From Solirubrobacteraceae bacterium (GTDB lineage Bacteria > Actinomycetota > Thermoleophilia > Solirubrobacterales > Solirubrobacteraceae): DNA of 46,475 nt. Below the pieces are notes generated by a model. It saw only the letters and a program-made list of their open reading frames with translations, ran no database searches and was not told the origin of the DNA. Positions 7,479-14,190 of this stretch are shown here, piece after piece. The position numbers were made by a program, and so were the translations under genes. The stretch lies in assembly GCA_017882375.1 (NCBI GenBank), contig JADGPP010000020.1, forward strand, positions 1 to 46,475. The letters are read 5' to 3'. The stretch's first letter is position 1. Each line of letters begins with the position of its first letter.

Positions 7479-8374
7479 CAGGCGATCGTCTCCGCGCGCG
7501 TGCGGCGCGTCAGCAGGTTCATCGCCACGAGCGTCGCAAACGCCAGCAGCGCGAGCACGACGGCGGCGGTGTAGGCGCCGGTGATGTCGAAGTTCTCAAA
7601 ACGCGCCTGCACGTAGAGGGGCAGCGTCTGCGTCTCGCCCTCGATGCGCCCAGAGACGATGCTCACGGCGCCGAACTCGCCGAGCGCGCGCGCGGTGGTC
7701 AGCACGACGCCATAGACGACGCCCCAGCGGATCCCCGGCAGCGTGATCCGCCAGAAGGTCTGCCAGCCGCTCGCGCCGAGCGTCGACGCCGCCTGCTCGG
7801 CGTCGGTGCCGAGCTCGCGCAACACGGGAATCGTCTCGCGCGCGACGAACGGCAGCGACACGATCGCCGTCGCGATCACCATGCCGGGCACCGAGAAGAT
7901 CACCTGAATACCGTTTTCGGCCAGCCAGTCGCCCAGCCACCCCGTTTTGCCGTAGGCGAGCACGAGCGCCAGGCCGATCACGACCGGCGAGATCGCAAAC
8001 GGCAGGTCGATCAGCAGTCCGAGCAGCGCCTTGCCTTTGAAGCGCCCGCGCTCGAGCAGCAGCGCCATGCCGATGCCAAAGACCGTGTTCAGCGGCACGG
8101 CGATCGCGACGATCTCCAGCGACAGCCAGAAGGCGTGCTGGGCGTTGGGTTCGCTGACGGCGTTCCACACCGGCGTGAGGCCGTGTTCGAAAGTGCGGTA
8201 GAAGATCATCGCCACGGGAGCCAGCAGCAGCAACGCCAGGTAGCCGAGCGCGATCGTGCGCACGCCGAGCTTGCGTGCCCGCGCAGCTCCATCCGCGCTC
8301 GGTGCGCCACGCGGCGCGGCGCGGCCGGTCGACCCGGAGGAGAGGGCGATCGATCCCGAGGCGCTAGAGGACAT
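7478..8374 (-). CDS. cysW: Sulfate/thiosulfate ABC transporter permease CysW
   Basis: The 298-residue inner-membrane permease has six predicted membrane segments. The coupling loop is [20 protein letters not shown], followed by [15 protein letters not shown], the EAA-like sequence that docks on CysA. The N-terminal 35 residues (Ser/Gly-rich) extend beyond the usual start and may not all be translated. The start overlaps the end of cysT by 11 bases. It forms a heterodimer with CysT. Confidence 0.92.
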   Translation of the reverse strand: MSSSASGSIALSSGSTGRAAPRGAPSADGAARARKLGVRTIALGYLALLLLAPVAMIFYRTFEHGLTPVWNAVSEPNAQHAFWLSLEIVAIAVPLNTVFGIGMALLLERGRFKGKALLGLLIDLPFAISPVVIGLALVLAYGKTGWLGDWLAENGIQVIFSVPGMVIATAIVSLPFVARETIPVLRELGTDAEQAASTLGASGWQTFWRITLPGIRWGVVYGVVLTTARALGEFGAVSIVSGRIEGETQTLPLYVQARFENFDITGAYTAAVVLALLAFATLVAMNLLTRRTRAETIA

Positions 8375-9155
8375 GCTTGGACCGCCAGCGTGAGAGCAGC
8401 GTGAGCGCAGCGAGCACGACGAGCGCGGCCACCAGCAGCACGACCGAGACGGCCGCCGCGGCGGGCAGGTTTTCGTTCTGGATCTGACCGAACACGTAGA
8501 CCGAGCCGACCTCCGTCTTGAACGGCAGGTTGCCGGTGATCAGCACGAGCGAGCCGAACTCGCCGACCGCACGGGCGAAGCTGAGCGCGACACCGGAGAT
8601 GATCGCCGGCGCCAGGCTGGGCAGGACGATGCGCCGCAGCACCGTCAGCGGGCCGGCCCCGAGCGACTCGGCGGCTTCCTCCATCGACACGTCGAGCTCG
8701 TGCAGCACCGGCTGCACCGAACGCACGACAAACGGGAGCGTCACGAACAGCAGCGCCAGGACGATCGCGGCGCGCGTGAACGCGACGTCGATGCCGACCG
8801 GGCTGCCCTTTCCGTAGAGCGCCAGCAGCACCACGCCGGCGACGATCGTCGGCAGCGCGAAAGGCAGGTCGATCAAGGCGTTGACGATGCGCTTGCCGGG
8901 GAACTCGTCGCGCACGAGCACCCACGCGATGATCGTGCCGAAGATCGCGTTGATCAGCACGACGATCGCCGAGATGATCAGCGTCAGCTTGATCGCCGCG
9001 ACGGCCTCGGGGTTTGAGATCTCCCGCCAGAACTGGCTCGTTCCGCCGGTGCCCGACTTCGCCAGCAGCGCCGCCACGGGCAGCAGCACGAGCACCGACA
9101 GGTAGATGCCGAGCAGGCCCTTGCCGAGCACGCTGCCGCCACGCGCGCCCACCAT
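8364..9155 (-). CDS. cysT: Sulfate/thiosulfate ABC transporter permease CysT (CysU)
   Basis: The 263-residue permease has about six membrane helices. The EAA loop reads MEEAAESLGAGPLTVLRRIV, then FARAVGEFGSLVLITGNLP, as in CysT/CysU. It lies between the binding-protein gene (37 bases upstream) and cysW (overlapping), giving the usual order of the operon. Together with CysW it forms the transmembrane path for sulfate. Confidence 0.92.
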   Translation of the reverse strand: MVGARGGSVLGKGLLGIYLSVLVLLPVAALLAKSGTGGTSQFWREISNPEAVAAIKLTLIISAIVVLINAIFGTIIAWVLVRDEFPGKRIVNALIDLPFALPTIVAGVVLLALYGKGSPVGIDVAFTRAAIVLALLFVTLPFVVRSVQPVLHELDVSMEEAAESLGAGPLTVLRRIVLPSLAPAIISGVALSFARAVGEFGSLVLITGNLPFKTEVGSVYVFGQIQNENLPAAAAVSVVLLVAALVVLAALTLLSRWRSKHVL

Positions 9156-9192
9156 GGGCGCGCGTGGGCGCTTTACGGCGACCGATGCGCTG

Positions 9193-10215
9193 CTACTTGG
9201 CAGTGGAAACCCCTTGCGACTGCTCGATCTTCGTGACGATGCCCGTTTCCGGATCGAAGAATTCCTTGGTCACCTTCGGCCAGCCGCCGAGCGCGCCGAT
9301 CGTGAACAGCCCCGGCGGGTTCGGGAACTTGGCCGCGGCGGCGACCCCGGAGATCACCGGGCGGTATCCCTGCGCCGCCCAGATCGCCTGGCCGGCAGGC
9401 GAAACCAGGTAGTCGATGAACTTCTGAGCCGTCGCTGCGCCGGCGCCTTTGCCGACGGCGGCGATCGGGTTCTCGATCAGGATCGTGTCCTTGGGGACGA
9501 CGTATTCGATCGGTTCGCCCTTCTGCTTGTCGGTGATCGCCTCGTTCTCGTAGTCGATCAGTGCGTCGCCGCGGCCGGACACGAAGGTCTGCAGCGCGTT
9601 GCGCGCCGAGCTGTCCTGGCTGACGACGTTGTGGAAGAGCGCCTTGAGGTATTCCTGCGCCTGCGCCGGCGTCTTGCCTTCCCTGACCTGCGCGCCATAG
9701 GCGGCCATCACGTTCCAGCGCGCACCGCCGGAAGTGAAGGGGTTGGGCGTGACGACCTGCACGCCCGGCTTGACGAGGTCCGCCCAGCCGGTGATGTGCT
9801 TGGGGTTGCCCTTGCGCACGATGATCACCGCGACCGAGTTGCTGACGAAGCCGCGCGTCGGATTCCGATTCCAGTCGGCGGCGACCAAGCCCGCCTTGAC
9901 GAGACGTTCGACGTCCGGTTCGAGCGAGAAGTCGACGACGTCGGCGTGCAGGCCGTTGGATACGGCGCGGCTCTGTTCGCCCGATGGGCCGTAGGACTGC
10001 TTGAAGCTCACACCCTTGCCCTGCGGCGTCGCCTGGAACGCGGGGATCAGCTTTTCGAAGGCCGCCTGCGGCGTCGAGTAGGCGACGAGCGTCAGGCTCT
10101 TGCCCGATCCGCCGGAGGATGAGCTGGAGGAGCCGCACGCGCTCAGACCGATCGCGGCCGCACAGACCGAGAAGATCACTGCAAAGGTGTTTTTGGTCAT
10201 GACCACTTTCTTCAT
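9193..10215 (-). CDS. Sulfate/thiosulfate-binding lipoprotein of the CysTWA transporter
   Basis: This is the extracytoplasmic receptor for sulfate or thiosulfate. From the ATG at 10215 the product begins MKKVVMTKN, then a hydrophobic stretch and a GLSAC lipobox, then a Ser/Gly linker. Family blocks include LVAYSTPQAAFEKLIPAF, DVVDFSLEPDVERLV, NPFTSGGARWNVMAAYGA and the C-terminal GYRPV region. The ATG at 10200 is equally plausible, while 10272 would add residues ahead of the signal peptide. It is the first gene of the sulfate operon. The AT-rich stretch at 10240-10310 probably holds its promoter, and I see no clear Rrf2 site there. Confidence 0.88.
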   Translation of the reverse strand: MKKVVMTKNTFAVIFSVCAAAIGLSACGSSSSSSGGSGKSLTLVAYSTPQAAFEKLIPAFQATPQGKGVSFKQSYGPSGEQSRAVSNGLHADVVDFSLEPDVERLVKAGLVAADWNRNPTRGFVSNSVAVIIVRKGNPKHITGWADLVKPGVQVVTPNPFTSGGARWNVMAAYGAQVREGKTPAQAQEYLKALFHNVVSQDSSARNALQTFVSGRGDALIDYENEAITDKQKGEPIEYVVPKDTILIENPIAAVGKGAGAATAQKFIDYLVSPAGQAIWAAQGYRPVISGVAAAAKFPNPPGLFTIGALGGWPKVTKEFFDPETGIVTKIEQSQGVSTAK

Positions 10216-10457
10216 CGAAGACATCGAAGGCATCAGGGACGTGATGGTAGGGCACGTTAACAACATAAACAAGATCGGGATTCGGCCCTTTAGGCGGGCA
10301 AATAAGAGACATCCATTGCGCGGCGGCGCGTCTGGGCCTTGACTGTGGGGGACTGCGCCCGGTTTGGCTGGCGGTCCCGGCGGGTACTCTCTAGGAGCCC
10401 CAGCGGACAGCCCAGCGATCCCGTCCGGTCGACGCCTACCTCAGGAGAGCCCCCTCG

Positions 10458-11768
10458 ATGCCAGCATCCGCTCCATCTGCAGCTGCCACGCCCGCCGCGA
10501 CAGACTCCGCCGAGGCCGCCGTGCAGGCGATCTCCGGCTCGGCCGAGCAGGACGTGACGTTCTCGCTGGAGCTCAGCCAGGACCAGAAGGACATCCGCGA
10601 CTGGGTGCACGGCTTCGCCGTCGACGTCGTGCGCCCGGCGGCGCACGAATGGGACGAGAAGGAGCAGACGCCCTGGCCGATCATCCAGGAGGCGGCGAAG
10701 ATCGGCCTGTACGGCTTTGAAGGCATGGCGCAGTTCTTCGCCGACCCCTCAGGCCTCGGCCTGCCGATCGTCAACGAGGAGCTGTTCTGGGGCGACGCCG
10801 GCATCGGCATGTCGATCATGGGCACCGCACTGGCCGTCGCGGCGATCTTCGGCCAGGGCTCTCCCGAGCAGATCGGCGAGTGGATCCCGCGCTGCTTCGG
10901 CACGGTCGAGGACGTCAAGGTCGCCGCCTTCTGCGCCTCGGAGCCCAACGCCGGATCGGATATCTCGGCGCTGCGCACGACCGCCAAGTTCGACGAGGCT
11001 GCCGGAGAGTGGGTGCTCAACGGCCAGAAGGCGTGGGCCACCAACGGCGGCATCTCCGACGTCCACGTGGTGATCGCCTCGGTCGACCGCGAGCTTCACT
11101 CCAAAGGCCACGCGGCGTTCGTCGTGCCGATGTCAGAGGTCAAGGGGATCTCTGAAGGCTCGAAGGTCTCAAAGCACGGCCTGCGCGCGTCGCACACCGC
11201 CGACGTGTTCCTCGACGACTGCCGGATCCCCGCCGGTTACGTGCTCGGCGGCAAGGAGAAGCTCGACGAGCGCCTGGCGCGCGTGCGCGAGGGCAAGAAG
11301 TCAAACTCCCAAGCGGCCATGCAGACGTTTGAGTCCTCGCGCCCGACCGTCGGCTCACAGGCGCTCGGCATCGCCCGCGCGGCCTACGAGTACGCCTTGG
11401 ACTACGCCAAGCAGCGCGAGCAGTTCGGACGCAAGATCATCGAGAACCAGGCGATCGCCTTCACGCTCGCGCGGATGAAGCTGGAGATCGACGCCGCGCG
11501 CCTGCTCGTCTGGCGTGCCTCGTGGATGGGGCGCAACGGCGTGCCGTTCCAGAGCGCCGAGGGCTCGATGTCCAAGCTGAAGTCCGGCGAGGTCGCCGTG
11601 TGGGTGACCGAGCGTGCGATGCAGATCCTCGGCGGCAACGGCTACACACGCGAGTTCCCCGTCGAGCGCTGGCATCGCGACGCGAAGATCTACGACATCT
11701 TCGAGGGCACCGCCGAGATCCAGCAGCTGGTGATAGCGCGGGCGATCTCGGGGATGCACATCAAGTAG
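10458..11768 (+). CDS. Acyl-CoA dehydrogenase
   Basis: This 436-residue FAD enzyme introduces the alpha-beta double bond in acyl-CoA thioesters. The N-terminal helical domain starts near residue 35 (SLELSQDQKDIRDWVHGFA). The middle beta domain has AAFCASEPNAGSDISALRT and LNGQKAWATNGG. The C-terminal helical domain contains REQFGRKIIENQAIAF and IFEGTAEIQQLVIARA, where the Glu in FEGTAE is the catalytic base of medium/short-chain enzymes. An AGGAG ribosome site lies about 10 bases before the ATG at 10458. The first 30 residues are Ala/Ser-rich and not part of the fold. It stands alone between two leftward genes, so its substrate cannot be inferred from context. Confidence 0.92.
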   Translation: MPASAPSAAATPAATDSAEAAVQAISGSAEQDVTFSLELSQDQKDIRDWVHGFAVDVVRPAAHEWDEKEQTPWPIIQEAAKIGLYGFEGMAQFFADPSGLGLPIVNEELFWGDAGIGMSIMGTALAVAAIFGQGSPEQIGEWIPRCFGTVEDVKVAAFCASEPNAGSDISALRTTAKFDEAAGEWVLNGQKAWATNGGISDVHVVIASVDRELHSKGHAAFVVPMSEVKGISEGSKVSKHGLRASHTADVFLDDCRIPAGYVLGGKEKLDERLARVREGKKSNSQAAMQTFESSRPTVGSQALGIARAAYEYALDYAKQREQFGRKIIENQAIAFTLARMKLEIDAARLLVWRASWMGRNGVPFQSAEGSMSKLKSGEVAVWVTERAMQILGGNGYTREFPVERWHRDAKIYDIFEGTAEIQQLVIARAISGMHIK

Positions 11769-11795
11769 GTCGGGCAGCCGTCCCCGGGCGCCCGC

Positions 11796-12746
11796 TCAGA
11801 TCTGCTCGACCTCGGGGGCGTCGGTCCGCAGCAGCGCCGGTTCCTCGCGCGCAGGGGGCACCTCGCCCGGCACAACCAGTTTGCGCCAGGGCCGCTTGAC
11901 CGCAAGCCAGCTCCCGCCGCAGGCGAGCAGCGCGGCGCACAGGATCCAACCGAGCGCGGTGGTGCGGACGCCGACGTACTTCAGACCGGAAGCGGCGACC
12001 ACGAAGGTGATGACGGGCCTGATGAAGCGGTCGGGCGCGCTCGAGGAGAGCAGCGATCCGACGAACACGGCTGGGACGCTGCCGATGATCAGCGACGTCG
12101 TCACGCCGAACTCGACGTGGCCGAACGCCAGCGCCCCCAGTGCCGCCGCGAGCGTCAGCGGCACGGCCTGTGTGAGGTCGGTGCCGACGAGCTGGTTGGC
12201 TCCGAGCATCGGATAGAGAAACAGCAGCATGATGATCATCAGCGATCCCGAGCCGACGGACGTGATGCCGACGACGATCCCGCCGATCATCCCGATCCCG
12301 ATCGTTCGCAGCGGCCGCGGCGTGATCTCGTGCACGATGCCGGTCCGGTCGTGACCGGAGCGGCGATCGAGGATGTAGCGCAGCACCATCGCGCTCGCCC
12401 CGACCAGCAGCGCGATGCCGAGCGCCAGCTCGATGTTCTTCTGCGCCGTTTTCGCGTGGCCCATCAGGTGCAGCAAGTAGGAGCCGAAGAACGCCATCGG
12501 GACCGAGCCGAGCACCATCCAGCCGACCAGGCGCAGGTTGACCGTTTTCTGGCGCAGGTGCACGGCGGCGCCGATTGGGCGCATCATCACGGCGGCAACG
12601 AGGTCGCTGGAGATCGCCGATGAGGGCTGCACGCCGAACAGCAGGATCAGCATCGGCGTCATCAGCGCGCCACCGCCCGCGCCGGTCATGCCGACGAGAA
12701 AGCCGATGACGGCGCTCCCCAGGACTATGTATGGATCGACGTGAAT
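11796..12746 (-). CDS. TauE/SafE-family sulfite/organosulfonate exporter-like permease; apparent ATT start
   Basis: The membrane protein has about eight helices and the duplicated Gly-rich family motifs. The first, GFLVGMTGAGGGALMTPMLI, lies at the first membrane helix; the second is VVGITSVGSGSLMIIML. Members move sulfite, sulfoacetate or other small anions. An internal ATG exists at 12689, but it would cut off half of the first helix. Homology requires the upstream residues HVDPYIVLGSAVIGFLVG. The frame is open further up, yet the only codon in the right place is ATT at 12744-12746, just after GGAGGGAGG. An ATT start is rare. The start should be treated as provisional. The sulfate transporter region nearby fits a sulfur-anion role. 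Confidence 0.82.
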   Translation of the reverse strand: MHVDPYIVLGSAVIGFLVGMTGAGGGALMTPMLILLFGVQPSSAISSDLVAAVMMRPIGAAVHLRQKTVNLRLVGWMVLGSVPMAFFGSYLLHLMGHAKTAQKNIELALGIALLVGASAMVLRYILDRRSGHDRTGIVHEITPRPLRTIGIGMIGGIVVGITSVGSGSLMIIMLLFLYPMLGANQLVGTDLTQAVPLTLAAALGALAFGHVEFGVTTSLIIGSVPAVFVGSLLSSSAPDRFIRPVITFVVAASGLKYVGVRTTALGWILCAALLACGGSWLAVKRPWRKLVVPGEVPPAREEPALLRTDAPEVEQI

Positions 12747-12832
12747 GCCCCTCCCTCCGCGGCGACAGTAGCGAACCTTCGTCGCTACGGCCAGCGACTC
12801 CGGGGTGAGCCGCCAGGGCCGTGGGGGGCGCG

Positions 12833-13015
12833 CTAGTCGGGACGAGGCTGCAGGCGCTCGAGCTCTTCGGCGTCACGCAGGGCCCAGCTGAGCCGCTCGA
12901 TCAGCTGGCCGGCGGCGTGTCCGGTGCTCAGATGGACCGAGTAGACGCTCTCCTCGAGCAGCACCGCAGGTGCGTCGCGCTCGGGCCGATCTGCCGTGAC
13001 GATGATCTTCGCCAT
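12833..13015 (-). CDS. 60-residue conserved-looking protein with long structured leader, function unknown
   Basis: The ATG at 13015 follows a GGGAG ribosome site. The product begins MAKIIVTADRPERDAPAVLL, continues EESVYSVHLSTGHAAGQLIE and ends with an acidic/basic helix. It looks like a small soluble alpha/beta protein: a beta strand (KIIVTAD), a second strand (VLLEESV) and two helices rich in Leu and Glu. There is no Cys and no membrane segment. I do not recognise a characterised family. It lies 86 bases upstream of the TauE/SafE-like gene on the same strand, so they may be co-transcribed from the promoter at 13269-13296. The leader of about 245 bases contains three strong hairpins. Confidence 0.65.
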   Translation of the reverse strand: MAKIIVTADRPERDAPAVLLEESVYSVHLSTGHAAGQLIERLSWALRDAEELERLQPRPD

Positions 13016-13056
13016 CGGGGTTCTCCCTTCTCGAAGGTTGGGGTGGGGGAGGGACA

Positions 13057-13203
13057 CGATCGGGCCGGGCCGTGAGGCCCGGCCCGATCGCGAGGGGGGG
13101 GAGGGGCTCTCGGAGAGTGGACGTCTCCGAGGAGAGGACGAGGAGCTGTCAGGCGCCTCGACATCGTCCGAACGCGTGGGCCGGCGCTGAGAGGGCGCCG
13201 GCC
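13057..13203 (-). promoter_or_regulatory. Three tandem GC-rich hairpins in the 5' leader of the 60-residue gene
   Basis: Three perfect inverted repeats follow one another: 13179-13203 (9-bp stem, 7-base loop), 13109-13131 (8-bp stem, 7-base loop) and 13057-13090 (15-bp stem around a GTGA tetraloop). They lie between a promoter-like sequence and the ribosome site. The 15-bp stem without mismatch is far beyond chance for so short a region. There is no T-run after any stem on the leftward strand. This suggests a structured leader (attenuator, RNA stabiliser or unknown riboregulator) or a small RNA rather than a simple terminator. Confidence 0.55.
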
Positions 13204-13248
13204 GAGCCACCTACACGGATGCGGTCGTGCCTGGTGGGAGGGAGCACG

Positions 13249-13265
13249 TGAACGGACATTGTTCA
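13249..13265. promoter_or_regulatory. Dyad TGAAC-N7-GTTCA near the predicted transcription start, candidate operator
   Basis: Perfect 5-base arms lie directly downstream of the -10 element at 13269-13274. A repressor bound here would block the leader transcript. The regulator is unknown. Confidence 0.35.
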
Positions 13266-13268
13266 GTA

Positions 13269-13296
13269 AGTATATCAACATTATCCTGAAAATCAA
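13269..13296 (-). promoter_or_regulatory. Sigma-70-like promoter reading leftward
   Basis: Read on the minus strand, TTGATT (13296-13291) is followed after 16 bases by TATACT (13274-13269). The sequence sits in an unusually AT-rich island within GC-rich DNA. It would start a transcript at about 13262, running through the three hairpins to the 60-residue gene and probably the TauE-like gene. Confidence 0.5.
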
Positions 13297-13377
13297 GGAA
13301 GACCGAGCATTCGACGCGCCGGTGGTCCGGCGGGGCGGCCGGCTGCGGCACTCGGAAGACCGCGCGCGGCGGGTGAG

Positions 13378-13509
13378 CTACCAGCTCTGCGGCGCGCGAC
13401 AGTGCGGGCAGGCGACCGTTGTGGATACCGGAGCGCGAAAGTGCAAGCCGCAAACGCATGTGTAGGACGCTTCGTCGAGCGGGCCGCCGGAGCTGCGGAC
13501 GCGCTCCAC
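13378..13509 (-). CDS. Zinc-ribbon microprotein (CxC ... CxxC)
   Basis: The C-terminal part reads SYTCVCGLHFRAPVSTTVAC followed by PHCRAPQSW. This is a compact four-Cys zinc ribbon of about 30 residues in which CxC replaces the more common first CxxC. A GTG at 13507-13509 gives 43 residues, but there is no clear ribosome site and the true start may lie further upstream. The rest of the long open frame on this strand is antisense to ccmE and ccmF and is not believable. The regular Cys spacing and the ending directly after the ribbon support a real gene. Function unknown. Confidence 0.4.
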   Translation of the reverse strand: MERVRSSGGPLDEASYTCVCGLHFRAPVSTTVACPHCRAPQSW

Positions 13510-13764
13510 CGCCGGATCAACGGCGCGCAGCACCGGCGCCGGGCGCGCCGGGCGTGCGGAGCGGCGCCTGTGCTGCTCGGCGCGCGAGCGTCGGCGCTCG
13601 CGCAGGGCGTGGGGAAGTCTCGCTCTCATGCCTCTACCTGCAAAGACTCTGCCCATGGCTAAAGGTTTCGCTTTGCAAGCAGGATTTCCTCGCCGATGCC
13701 GTGCGCACTGGACGATCGTCGACGGCGGGAGCCGGCGGCACGGTGGAATGGGGGGTTTGAGATA

Positions 13765-14190
13765 ATGGTCTGGATGAACCCCGCGCGTAAGCGAACGGTG
13801 CGCTTGGTCGTGGCGCTGAGCGCAGCCGTTGTGCTGGCCAGCGCGCTGATCTACACGAGCTTCAGCGCCGCCAGTCCGGCTCTCAGCCCGAGCCAGCTCG
13901 TTCGCCAGGCACAGCCGGGCCGCAGCTATCAGCTGACCGGCAAGGTCGTCGATGGCTCTGTCCGCCACGTCGGCAACACGCTCGACTTCAGCGTCGCCGA
14001 TCGCGCCGGCGCCACGACGATCCCGGTCGCCTACACGGGCACCGTCCCCGATCCCTTCCGCGAAGGGCGCGAGGTGATCGTCACCGTCGACAAGCAGGAC
14101 GGGCGGTTCGTCGGCGAACGCGACTCGCTGATCACGAAGTGCCCCTCCAAGTACAAGGCCGCTCCGGCGGGCGAGAAGCAGAACTACTGA
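13765..14190 (+). CDS. ccmE: Cytochrome c maturation heme chaperone CcmE, Cys-type (CxxxY)
   Basis: The 141-residue protein holds heme covalently and passes it to the CcmF ligase outside the membrane. It has a short basic start, one membrane helix (about 12-34) and an OB-fold beta barrel (about 45-125) with YQLTGKVVDGSV and TIPVAYTGTVPDPFREG. The heme-binding residue is Cys126 in CPSKY (126-130), not the His of the common HxxxY type. Cys-type CcmE occurs in archaea, some deltaproteobacteria and actinobacteria. The ATG at 13765 is chosen because a G-run precedes it by about 10 bases; 13774 is an alternative. The ccmF start follows the stop codon directly. Confidence 0.9.
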   Translation: MVWMNPARKRTVRLVVALSAAVVLASALIYTSFSAASPALSPSQLVRQAQPGRSYQLTGKVVDGSVRHVGNTLDFSVADRAGATTIPVAYTGTVPDPFREGREVIVTVDKQDGRFVGERDSLITKCPSKYKAAPAGEKQNY

